Positions 1 through 6,309 of a DNA stretch of 8,169 nt are shown here, one piece after another. The stretch's first letter is position 1. Each line of letters starts with the position of its first letter. This DNA is from Sphingobacteriaceae bacterium (GTDB lineage: Bacteria > Bacteroidota > Bacteroidia > Sphingobacteriales > Sphingobacteriaceae): assembly GCA_947458775.1 (NCBI GenBank), contig CANGZX010000027.1, positions 1 through 8,169 on the forward strand, given 5' to 3'. Position numbers and translations under genes: made by a program. The notes under the pieces were generated by a model. That model was not told the origin of the DNA and did not search any database. It saw only the letters and a program-made list of their open reading frames with translations.

Positions 1-10
1 ACATTAGTTT

Positions 11-1315
11 ATGCAAGAAAAAAATAACCCCAAAGTAATTAAAGCATGGGCCTATTTCGATTGGGCAAATTCAGCCTATAGCCTCGTTATTACTTCTACT
101 ATTTTTCCGGTTTATTATACCGTAATTACCACCACCAAAGAGCACGGGGATAAAGTGCTTTTCTTCGGAAAATGGTTCGTAAATACCGCATTAAGCAATT
201 ATGCCATGGCGGTAGGCTACCTCATGATGGTCTTTTTGCTCCCCATTTTATCCTCGGTTTCCGATTACCATGGAAATAAGAAAAGTTTCATGAAATTTTT
301 CACCTATTTGGGTGGTTTAGCGTGTATAGGTTTGTTTTTCTTTAAGTTAGAAACGTTAGAGTTAGGCGTTATTTTGTTTGCCCTGGCCGCTGTTGGCTGG
401 ATTGGTGGTGCTTTGTTTTACAATTCTTACTTACCCGAAATTGCCACGCCCGATCATCAAGATAAAGTGAGTGCACAAGGCTTTGCTTGGGGCTATATTG
501 GCAGTGTTATTTTGCAAATTATCTGCTTCATCTTTGTATTAATGCCCGATACTTTTGGCATTACCGATCCCTCTTTTCCGGCACGTTTATCCTTTTTGTT
601 AGTGGGCGTGTGGTGGATAGCCTTTGCACAGATTTCATTTAAGCGCTTGCCAAACGGAAGTACGAATTATGAAAAAGTAAATAAAAATTTGATTCATAGT
701 GGTTTTCAAGAATTACATAAAGTATGGCTTCAGGTAAAAGAGATGCGTACGCTTAAGTTTTTCTTAGCTGCTTTCTTCTTTTACTCTATGGGGGTACAAA
801 CCATTATGTTGGTGGCAGCTAATTTTGGGGAAAAAATACTTCATTTAGGGGCTACTAAACTAATTATCACCATTTTGTTAATCCAGCTATTGGCCATTTT
901 AGGGGCCTATTTAATGTCTTATTTGGCTGGTAAACTCGGTAACTTTACCGTACTCATGTTGGTGGTTATTATTTGGATTTTTGTGTGTATTTCAGCCTAT
1001 TTCATCACCAGCGAATATCAATTTTACGCCTTAGCTTGTGTAGTTGGTTTAGTAATGGGAGGTATACAATCCCTTTCCCGTTCCACATACTCCAAATTAT
1101 TACCGGAAAATACGCCCGATACGGCTTCTTTTTTCAGTTTTTACGATGTAACCGAGAAATTAGCCATTGTAATTGGTTTATTTAGTTTCGGCTATATCGA
1201 AGAATTTACGGGGAATATGCGCAATTCTGCTGTATCACTCACCACCTTTTTCAGTTTGGGCTTGGTATTTCTCGTACTTATTTTGCTGCAAAAACGTAAA
1301 GAAATAGCAAACTAA
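11..1315 (+). CDS. UMF1/Atg22-type major facilitator superfamily transporter
   Basis: A 434-residue polytopic inner-membrane protein with about 12 hydrophobic helices, at roughly residues 14-37, 61-83, 93-111, 117-137, 157-178, 192-210, 249-270, 283-305, 311-332, 337-353, 383-396 and 408-427. A cytoplasmic loop at about 211-245 joins the two six-helix halves. The loop after helix 2 has the MFS motif-A variant SDYHGNKK (84-91). The stretch GGIQSLSRSTYSKLLP (350-365) followed by FYDV (377-380) is typical of the UMF1 family, the bacterial relatives of yeast vacuolar effluxer Atg22; the N-terminal AWAYFDWANSAY also fits. Substrates of bacterial members are mostly unknown and cannot be read here. 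An in-frame TAG at 5-7 sits just before the ATG at 11, so the start is well bounded. The next gene follows after 39 nt with no terminator, so co-transcription is possible. Family assignment is firm, substrate unknown. Confidence 0.9.
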   Translation: MQEKNNPKVIKAWAYFDWANSAYSLVITSTIFPVYYTVITTTKEHGDKVLFFGKWFVNTALSNYAMAVGYLMMVFLLPILSSVSDYHGNKKSFMKFFTYLGGLACIGLFFFKLETLELGVILFALAAVGWIGGALFYNSYLPEIATPDHQDKVSAQGFAWGYIGSVILQIICFIFVLMPDTFGITDPSFPARLSFLLVGVWWIAFAQISFKRLPNGSTNYEKVNKNLIHSGFQELHKVWLQVKEMRTLKFFLAAFFFYSMGVQTIMLVAANFGEKILHLGATKLIITILLIQLLAILGAYLMSYLAGKLGNFTVLMLVVIIWIFVCISAYFITSEYQFYALACVVGLVMGGIQSLSRSTYSKLLPENTPDTASFFSFYDVTEKLAIVIGLFSFGYIEEFTGNMRNSAVSLTTFFSLGLVFLVLILLQKRKEIAN

Positions 1316-1329
1316 TACAGATATTTTTA

Positions 1330-1337
1330 GACCTTTG
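1330..1337 (+). promoter_or_regulatory. Possible -7 box ahead of the CCG-domain gene
   Basis: GACCTTTG followed by CA differs at one position from the Bacteroidota -7 consensus TAnnTTTG. It would put the transcript start near 1341-1344, about 12 nt before the ATG at 1355. No TTG is seen at the -33 position, so this is weak, and read-through from the transporter gene is an equally good explanation. Confidence 0.25.
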
Positions 1338-1354
1338 CAGAACACCCTGTTTAA

Positions 1355-2083
1355 ATGACCGTAGAACTATTTATACCTTGCTTTATTGATCAATTATACC
1401 CCGAAACGGCATATAATACGGTTAAAGTACTCGAAAAAGCAGGTTGTAAGGTTAAATACAATGCCGAACAAACCTGTTGTGGGCAGCCTGCTTTTAATGC
1501 TGGCTATTGGGATGAAGCTAAAGCCATAGGGTATAAATTCTTGGAAGATTTTTCTGATAATGTGGTCATTGTTTCGCCATCTGCTTCGTGCACGGGCATG
1601 GTTAAAAACTATTACAATGATTTGTTCACGAATACCGCTGTGCACAATAGATGTCGCTCTATACAGTCGGACATCATCGAACTTTCCGATTTCTTAGTAA
1701 ACGTATTAAATAAAGACTATTTCGGTGCCGAATTAGAAGGTAAAGCAGTGTACCACGATTCCTGTGCAGGTTTACGAGAATGCAAAATTAAAGCAGAACC
1801 AAGAGCCTTATTAGAAAAAGTACATGGCTTAGAATTGCTCGAAATGCCCGATACCGAAACTTGTTGTGGTTTTGGAGGAACCTTTGCCGTAAAATTTGAG
1901 GGAATTTCTAGTGCAATGGCCCAGCAAAAGGTTACCAACGCATTAGCTGTTGGTGCCGAATACATCATTTCTACCGACACCTCCTGCTTGATGCATTTAC
2001 AAGCATACATCGACAAAGAAAATCTAAAAATAAAAACCATGCACCTAGCCGATGTATTGGCACATGGCTGGGGAAATGTTTAA
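1355..2083 (+). CDS. LutA/LldE/YkgE-type (Fe-S)-binding CCG-domain protein
   Basis: A 242-residue soluble protein with two cysteine-rich CCG domains. The first runs from C9 (CFIDQLYP) through CCG at 41-43 to SCTGM at 79-82 or so. The second runs from YHDSC (133-137) through ETCCGFGG (169-175) to TSCLMHL (209-215). Each half therefore supplies the CCG-plus-flanking-cysteine set that binds a 4Fe-4S-type cluster in heterodisulfide-reductase-like subunits. Length and motif order match LutA/YkgE, one of three subunits (LutABC) for oxidising L-lactate to pyruvate. No LutB or LutC partner lies beside it, so lactate oxidation is only one possibility; stand-alone copies of unknown role are common. All expected cysteines are present, so the protein looks intact. 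It follows the transporter gene by 39 nt and may be co-transcribed. Family firm, pathway uncertain. Confidence 0.88.
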   Translation: MTVELFIPCFIDQLYPETAYNTVKVLEKAGCKVKYNAEQTCCGQPAFNAGYWDEAKAIGYKFLEDFSDNVVIVSPSASCTGMVKNYYNDLFTNTAVHNRCRSIQSDIIELSDFLVNVLNKDYFGAELEGKAVYHDSCAGLRECKIKAEPRALLEKVHGLELLEMPDTETCCGFGGTFAVKFEGISSAMAQQKVTNALAVGAEYIISTDTSCLMHLQAYIDKENLKIKTMHLADVLAHGWGNV

Positions 2084-2116
2084 CTATTTTTAACAAATTT
2101 ACACCCATTAAAAACA

Positions 2117-2124
2117 TACTTTTG
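2117..2124 (+). promoter_or_regulatory. Probable -7 promoter box of the GLPGLI-like gene
   Basis: TACTTTTG is an exact match to the Bacteroidota -7 consensus TAnnTTTG. The transcript would start at about 2128, giving a leader of roughly 19 nt before the ATG at 2147. The -33 region (about 2094-2098) is AT-rich but has no TTG, so the call rests on the -7 box and its position. Confidence 0.5.
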
Positions 2125-2146
2125 ATCATCAAAAACCTAGAATATC

Positions 2147-2950
2147 ATGACTAAACAATTTTTCGGAATCATTGCTTTCTGTACCTTATTAAGCTCCTAT
2201 GTGTTCTCTCAGCAAAAAACAGCTGGAGTTATTTATTACGATCAAGTAATTGATTTAAAATCTATGGCGGGCGGCCAACAGCAAGGAGCCGGTGGTAATG
2301 GTGGAGAAGTGCGTGTAATGACCTTTGGTGGCCTAAATGGTTCGGCAATGCCTGAAAAAATTACCAATAAATTCGAGATCGCATTCAATCCAACTGGAGC
2401 TAAATTCCAAAAATCGGTTGCAGAAGATATTACTGCACCTGGCGGTGGAGAAGGTACTGGTGGGGGCATGCGTATGATGATGCGTTTTGGCGGTAGCGAC
2501 CGTGAATTGTATTTCAATGCAAGCGATAAAGTAATTGAATCTTTTGAATTGAATAGCGAAGAAGTATTGTTAGAATCTGTTTTAGGAAGCGGTTCCAAAG
2601 AAGCAGAATTAAGTACTGAAACTAAAAAAATTAGTGGCTTTGATTGTAAAAAAGCTGTCGTAAGCGGTCGGAATGGTTCACAAACAATCATTTGGTATAC
2701 AACTGATTTGGCTTTAAAAGCATCGCCCATGGCTAACTTCTGGATAGCAGGAGTAGTGTTAGGTATCGAAACCGATCGAATGAAGTTTTATGCAACCAGC
2801 ATAGAGTTTACCAAGATAAAAGACAGCGAAGTAGCCACCCCTAAAAAAGGTAAAACCATAACTCAAGAAGATTATCAAAAAGCAATGGAAGAAATGCGGG
2901 CAAAATTCAGAAATGGCGGCGGAGAACGTCAAATACGAATTCAGCAATAA
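2147..2950 (+). CDS. Exported GLPGLI-like protein with Gly/Met-rich insertions
   Basis: A 267-residue secreted or periplasmic protein. Residues 1-21 form a Sec signal peptide: basic K3, hydrophobic 5-20, likely cleavage after VFS before QQK. The mature part starts with the short beta-strand motif AGVIYYDQ typical of GLPGLI-family proteins, and 161-186 (KISGFDCKKAVV, then TIIWYTTD) matches the strand pair that precedes the family signature. At the signature site the sequence is FWIAGVVLGIETD (198-210), so the GLPGLI hexapeptide itself is degenerate. Two glycine-rich insertions (42-62 and 99-116) each end in a Met/Arg/Phe-Gly-Gly segment, VMTFGG and MMRFGG. The tail (236-267) is charged and probably helical. 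Function of the family is unknown. The gene has its own -7 box, tandem TAA stops and a strong terminator, so it is probably monocistronic. Family membership is likely but rests on pattern, not on a search. Confidence 0.75.
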   Translation: MTKQFFGIIAFCTLLSSYVFSQQKTAGVIYYDQVIDLKSMAGGQQQGAGGNGGEVRVMTFGGLNGSAMPEKITNKFEIAFNPTGAKFQKSVAEDITAPGGGEGTGGGMRMMMRFGGSDRELYFNASDKVIESFELNSEEVLLESVLGSGSKEAELSTETKKISGFDCKKAVVSGRNGSQTIIWYTTDLALKASPMANFWIAGVVLGIETDRMKFYATSIEFTKIKDSEVATPKKGKTITQEDYQKAMEEMRAKFRNGGGERQIRIQQ

Positions 2951-2965
2951 TAAATTCTTTAGAAC

Positions 2966-2990
2966 AGCCCCGCTTTACGGGGCTTTTTTT
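2966..2990 (+). terminator. Intrinsic terminator after the GLPGLI-like gene
   Basis: A perfect 7-bp GC-rich stem, AGCCCCG (2966-2972) with CGGGGCT (2978-2984), closes a 5-nt loop and runs into seven T residues (2984-2990). It lies 16 nt after the stop codon and insulates the thrS cluster from upstream transcription. Confidence 0.93.
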
Positions 2991-3014
2991 ATGCCCAAAT
3001 TTAGAAGATATTGC

Positions 3015-3022
3015 TATTTTTG
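3015..3022 (+). promoter_or_regulatory. Probable -7 promoter box of the thrS cluster
   Basis: TATTTTTG matches the Bacteroidota -7 consensus TAnnTTTG and lies just past the upstream terminator, where a promoter for thrS-infC-rpmI-rplT is needed. The transcript would begin near 3026, giving a leader of about 60 nt. No clear TTG is seen around 2993-2996, so the -33 element is weak or absent. Confidence 0.5.
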
Positions 3023-3027
3023 TAATC

Positions 3028-3046
3028 CATCACATAGTAGGTGATG
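3028..3046 (+). promoter_or_regulatory. thrS leader hairpin resembling a tRNA-Thr anticodon arm
   Basis: CATCAC (3028-3033) pairs perfectly with GTGATG (3041-3046) around the 7-nt loop ATAGTAG. Numbered as a tRNA anticodon loop, this gives U33, anticodon A34-G35-U36 and A37. AGU would read the threonine codon ACU, and G35 and U36 are the anticodon bases E. coli ThrRS recognises. E. coli ThrRS represses its own translation by binding an anticodon-like arm in the thrS leader, so a similar operator is plausible. The hairpin ends 39 nt before the thrS ATG. The fold is seen directly; the regulatory role is inference. No T-run follows, so it is not a terminator. Confidence 0.45.
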
Positions 3047-3085
3047 TTTAATAACCATTTTTTCGAACGTTAAATCATATTGTAG

Positions 3086-5011
3086 ATGATCAATATTACC
3101 CTTCCCGACGGTTCGGTTCGTGCTTACGAATCAGGAACCAACGCCCACCAAATAGCCCTTTCCATTTCAGAAGGCTTAGCCCGAAACGTTTTAGCAGCTG
3201 TTGTAAACGGAGAAATCTGGGATGCAACTCGTGCTATTGAAACCGATGCCACGCTGCGTTTATTAACTTGGAACGATATCGAAGGCAAAAGCACCTTTTG
3301 GCATTCTTCGGCACACTTAATGGCCGAAGCACTAGAAGCCCTTTATCCGGGTGTAAAACTAGGTATTGGCCCAGCTATAGAAACGGGTTTTTATTACGAT
3401 GTAGATTTCGGTGATCGCGAATTTTCGTCGGATAATTTTAAGGAAATAGAAGATAAAATGCTCGAATTGGCTCGAAATAAAGCTGATTATGAGCGTAAAG
3501 CTATCAGTAAAGCAGATGCTGAGAAATATTTCACCGAAAAGGGTGACGAATATAAACTCGATTTAATTAAAGATTTAGCCGATGGCTCTATCACCTTTTA
3601 TACGCAGGGTAATTTTACCGACCTGTGCCGTGGGCCACACATTCCCAATACCGGTTTTGTAAAAGCCGTAAAATTGATGAATGTGGCAGGTGCCTACTGG
3701 CGTGGCGATGAAACCCGTAAGCAGTTAACACGTATTTATGGCGTAACCTTTCCGAAACAAAGCGAATTGAGTGAATACTTGGAAATGGTTGAAGAAGCCA
3801 AAAAGCGTGATCATCGTAAATTGGGTAAAGAATTAGAATTATTTGCTTTCTCCGAAAAAGTAGGTATGGGATTACCGATGTGGTTACCCAAAGGAACCGC
3901 ACTAAGAGAAAAATTAGTTAGTTTTCTGCAAAAGGCACAACAAAAAATGGGCTATGAGCAGGTGGTTACTCCGCATATCGGGCATAAAAACCTGTATGTA
4001 ACTTCCGGCCATTACGATAAATATGGTTCCGATTCGTTTCAGCCAATTAAAACCCCGCAAGAAGGAGAGGAGTTCTTTCTAAAACCGATGAACTGCCCGC
4101 ACCATTGCGAACTGTATAAAACTAAGCCACGTTCTTACAAAGATTTGCCAGTACGTTTTGCCGAATTTGGTACCGTTTACCGCTACGAACAAAGTGGCGA
4201 ATTACACGGGTTAACCCGGGTAAGAGGTTTTACACAAGATGATGCCCACTTATTTTGCCGACCCGATCAGGTAAAAGAAGAATTTAAAAAGGTAATAGAC
4301 TTGGTATTGTATGTATTGGGTGCATTAGAATTCCAAGATTATACCGCACAAATTTCCCTTCGCGATCCGAATAACAAATCTAAATACATCGGATCTGATG
4401 CAAATTGGGCTTTAGCTCAGGCGGCAATTATAGAAGCTGCCGACGAAAAAGGATTGACAACTGTGGTAGAATATGGAGAAGCGGCATTTTATGGCCCTAA
4501 ACTCGATTTTATGGTTCGCGATGCCTTGGGTCGTAAATGGCAATTAGGAACTATTCAGGTAGATTATAACCTGCCCGAACGTTTCGAATTAGAATATACT
4601 GGCAGTGATAACGCCAAGCACCGGCCCGTAATGATTCACCGGGCACCCTTCGGTTCCCTAGAACGATTCATTGCCCTGTTGATTGAGCATTGTGCCGGTA
4701 ACTTCCCATTGTGGTTAACTCCCGAACAATTTATCGTACTTCCTATCTCAGAGAAATATGAAGAATATGCGAAAAAACTTTTAGAATCCTTAAATAATTC
4801 CGATATTCGCGGGCTAATCGACATGAGAGATGAGAAAATCGGCCGCAAAATTCGCGACGCCGAGATGAAAAAAATCCCTTATATGTTGATTATTGGAGAG
4901 AAGGAAATGAGCGAAGGAATGGTTTCAGTTCGTAAGCATGGTGAAGGAGATTTGGGGAGTATGAGCGTACAAGAATTTGAAAATCAGTTAATTAACGAAA
5001 CTAAAATTTAA
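3086..5011 (+). CDS. thrS: Threonyl-tRNA synthetase
   Basis: A cytoplasmic class II aminoacyl-tRNA synthetase that charges tRNA-Thr with threonine using ATP. At 641 residues it is full length (E. coli 642). Order of domains: TGS (about 1-64); editing domain with HSSAH (73-77) and CRGPH (181-185), the four His/Cys residues that form the site clearing Ser-tRNA-Thr; class II catalytic core (about 245-540); anticodon-binding domain (about 548-641). In the core, C337 (MNCPHH), H388 (DDAHLF) and H518 (IHRAPFG) are the expected zinc ligands that select threonine. Motif 2 is [12 protein letters not shown] (357-368) and motif 3 ends in FGSLERF with R527. An in-frame TAG directly precedes the ATG, and the TGS domain begins at once, so the start is secure. 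It leads the cluster and ends 7 nt before infC, so infC probably depends on thrS transcription and perhaps on translational coupling. Confidence 0.98.
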   Translation: MINITLPDGSVRAYESGTNAHQIALSISEGLARNVLAAVVNGEIWDATRAIETDATLRLLTWNDIEGKSTFWHSSAHLMAEALEALYPGVKLGIGPAIETGFYYDVDFGDREFSSDNFKEIEDKMLELARNKADYERKAISKADAEKYFTEKGDEYKLDLIKDLADGSITFYTQGNFTDLCRGPHIPNTGFVKAVKLMNVAGAYWRGDETRKQLTRIYGVTFPKQSELSEYLEMVEEAKKRDHRKLGKELELFAFSEKVGMGLPMWLPKGTALREKLVSFLQKAQQKMGYEQVVTPHIGHKNLYVTSGHYDKYGSDSFQPIKTPQEGEEFFLKPMNCPHHCELYKTKPRSYKDLPVRFAEFGTVYRYEQSGELHGLTRVRGFTQDDAHLFCRPDQVKEEFKKVIDLVLYVLGALEFQDYTAQISLRDPNNKSKYIGSDANWALAQAAIIEAADEKGLTTVVEYGEAAFYGPKLDFMVRDALGRKWQLGTIQVDYNLPERFELEYTGSDNAKHRPVMIHRAPFGSLERFIALLIEHCAGNFPLWLTPEQFIVLPISEKYEEYAKKLLESLNNSDIRGLIDMRDEKIGRKIRDAEMKKIPYMLIIGEKEMSEGMVSVRKHGEGDLGSMSVQEFENQLINETKI

Positions 5012-5018
5012 CACATAA

Positions 5019-5588
5019 TTGGCTTTAGGAAGACCAGGATTTAACAGAGGACCACGTCCACCGTTTAAGAAAAAAGAAGCGGAACACTACATTAACGAAC
5101 TCATCAGAGCCGTCGAGGTACGATTGGTGGGTGATAATGTAGAAGTAGGGGTTTATGCCCTTAAAGATGCTTTGGCCATTGCTGAAGAGTTAGAATTAGA
5201 TTTAGTGGAGATTTCTCCAAATGCAGTTCCTCCGGTTTGTAAAGTTGTTGATTACAACAAGTTTCTTTACGAACAGAAGAAAAAAATGAAGGAAATTAAG
5301 GCGAATGCCAAGCAAACGGTCATTAAAGAGATTCGTTTCGGGCCTAATACCAGCGATCATGATTTCCAATTTAAGCTGAAACATGCCATTAATTTTTTAG
5401 AAAGTGGCGAAAAAGTAAGAGCTTACGTTCATTTTAAAGGAAGAGCCATTGTTTACAAAGAAAAAGGGGAGATTTTGCTCCTTAAGTTTGCTCAGGCATT
5501 AGAAGAGGTAGGTAAAGTAGAGCAGTTGCCCAAATTAGAAGGTAAACGAATGTTTTTAACGGTTTCACCAAAAGGTGGAAAAAAATAA
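5019..5588 (+). CDS. infC: Translation initiation factor IF-3 (TTG start)
   Basis: IF-3 binds the 30S subunit, blocks early 50S joining and checks the start codon and initiator tRNA. The 189-residue product has the N domain (about 20-87, with [16 protein letters not shown] and [19 protein letters not shown]), a lysine-rich linker helix (about 86-98) and the C domain (about 99-186, with [14 protein letters not shown] and [12 protein letters not shown]). A basic, Pro/Arg-rich extension (1-19) precedes the usual start of the N domain, as in other Bacteroidota. The start must be TTG at 5019: the codon before it in frame is TAA (5016-5018), and the first in-frame ATG is codon 90, past the N domain. 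A rare start fits the known IF-3 feedback, in which IF-3 discriminates against its own AUU start in E. coli. The gene lies 7 nt after thrS, and no Shine-Dalgarno is present. Confidence 0.96.
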   Translation: MALGRPGFNRGPRPPFKKKEAEHYINELIRAVEVRLVGDNVEVGVYALKDALAIAEELELDLVEISPNAVPPVCKVVDYNKFLYEQKKKMKEIKANAKQTVIKEIRFGPNTSDHDFQFKLKHAINFLESGEKVRAYVHFKGRAIVYKEKGEILLLKFAQALEEVGKVEQLPKLEGKRMFLTVSPKGGKK

Positions 5589-5621
5589 ATACGAATTTTA
5601 CACACAATAAATAAATAGGTT

Positions 5622-5822
5622 ATGCCAAAAATGAAAACGTGTTCTAGTGCAAAAAAGCGTTTTAAGCTTACTGGAACCGGTAAAATCGCCAGAAAGAATG
5701 CCTACAAAAGTCACATCTTAACCAAGATGAGTACTAAACGTAAGCGTGCTTTAGGTCAGACCAGTTTGGTGTCTGAGGCTGATATGGGCAACGTTAAACG
5801 TATGCTTTGTATCGGTAAGTAA
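5622..5822 (+). CDS. rpmI: 50S ribosomal protein L35
   Basis: A 66-residue, very basic protein of the large ribosomal subunit, of normal family length. It starts with the hallmark MPKMKT and continues with [15 protein letters not shown] (8-22), a typical L35 N-terminal block, then [19 protein letters not shown] (24-42). It lies 33 nt after infC and 75 nt before rplT in the conserved infC-rpmI-rplT order. In E. coli, L35 is translationally coupled to L20 control. Confidence 0.97.
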   Translation: MPKMKTCSSAKKRFKLTGTGKIARKNAYKSHILTKMSTKRKRALGQTSLVSEADMGNVKRMLCIGK

Positions 5823-5840
5823 TTAATTAATTTTTAACCA

Positions 5841-5882
5841 GGTACTCGGTTTACAAGATTCCTAAACGGAACACCGCTTACC
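5841..5882 (+). promoter_or_regulatory. Structured rpmI-rplT spacer, candidate L20 feedback site
   Basis: GGTA-CT-CGGT (5841-5850) pairs with ACCG-CT-TACC (5873-5882): two 4-bp helices separated by a symmetric CT/CT internal loop. The 22-nt apical loop holds a further possible short pairing, TTA (5851-5853) with TAA (5863-5865). An alternative inner helix, GTTTA (5849-5853) with TAAAC (5863-5867), would compete. It ends 15 nt before the rplT ATG. No T-run follows, so it is not a terminator. L20 regulates its own operon in E. coli and in Bacillus through RNA that mimics its 23S rRNA site; a similar role here is inference. Confidence 0.45.
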
Positions 5883-5897
5883 AAAAATCAAAACAAC

Positions 5898-6242
5898 ATG
5901 CCACGTTCGGTTAACGCAGTTGCGTCTAGACGCAGAAGAAAAAAGATCTTAAAATTAGCTAGAGGCTATTGGGGATCGAGAAGCAAGGTTTACACCGTTG
6001 CTAAAAACACGGTTGAAAAAGGTTTGCAATATGCATACCGTGACCGTAAAACCAAAAAGAGAGAATTTAGAGCTTTATGGATTCAGCGTATCAATGCTGG
6101 AGCACGTCAGTACGGAATTTCCTACTCACAATTAATTGGTAAGTTAGCCACTAAAGAAATCGGTTTAAACCGTAAAGTATTAGCTGATTTAGCAATGAAC
6201 AATCCAGATGCCTTTAAAGCAGTAATTGATGCAGTAAAATAA
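5898..6242 (+). CDS. rplT: 50S ribosomal protein L20
   Basis: A 114-residue basic protein, normal for the family. L20 binds 23S rRNA early in assembly of the 50S subunit and is a known translational repressor of its own operon. The start [19 protein letters not shown] and the following [12 protein letters not shown] (21-32) form the long, arginine-rich N-terminal extension that threads into the rRNA. The block [20 protein letters not shown] (59-78) begins the globular C-terminal domain, the part that binds the operator in E. coli. It is the last gene of the cluster; a bidirectional terminator follows after 17 nt. The spacer ahead of it is structured, a possible site for its own feedback. Confidence 0.98.
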   Translation: MPRSVNAVASRRRRKKILKLARGYWGSRSKVYTVAKNTVEKGLQYAYRDRKTKKREFRALWIQRINAGARQYGISYSQLIGKLATKEIGLNRKVLADLAMNNPDAFKAVIDAVK

Positions 6243-6259
6243 GCTGTATACATACTATA

Positions 6260-6292
6260 AAAAAAGCCCCTCGAATTTCGAGGGGCTTTTTT
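6260..6292. terminator. Bidirectional terminator between rplT and sucC
   Basis: A near-perfect palindrome: AGCCCCTCGA (6265-6274) pairs with TCGAGGGGCT (6278-6287) around a 3-nt loop. It is flanked by an A-run on the left (from 6259) and a T-run on the right (to 6292), so each strand reads stem followed by Ts. It serves rplT on the + strand and sucC on the - strand, whose stop codons are 17 nt and 18 nt away. Confidence 0.95.
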
Positions 6293-6309
6293 AGTATATC
6301 ATTAAGGGT

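Noticed and set aside
1717..2040. A 107-codon - strand open frame inside the CCG-domain gene
   Set aside because: It lies wholly within a gene with intact CCG motifs and shows no protein-like features of its own.
2242..2730. A 162-codon open frame on the - strand opposite the GLPGLI-like gene
   Set aside because: Its proline runs simply mirror the glycine codons of the + strand gene; no promoter, no recognisable domain, and the + strand frame has a signal peptide and terminator.
3028..3046. A tRNA gene fragment
   Set aside because: Only an anticodon-arm-like hairpin is present; there is no acceptor, D or T arm nearby, so it is treated as a leader element.
3615..3902. A 95-codon - strand open frame inside thrS
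   Set aside because: Antisense to a highly conserved synthetase; the composition is that of a shadow frame.
5018..5020. ATT as an E. coli-like infC start codon
   Set aside because: The ATT overlaps the right place but is out of frame with IF-3; the TTG one base later is in frame.
5589..5621. Short AT repeat (TAAATAAATA) between infC and rpmI
   Set aside because: Low-complexity spacer with no stem or known box; nothing to support a function.
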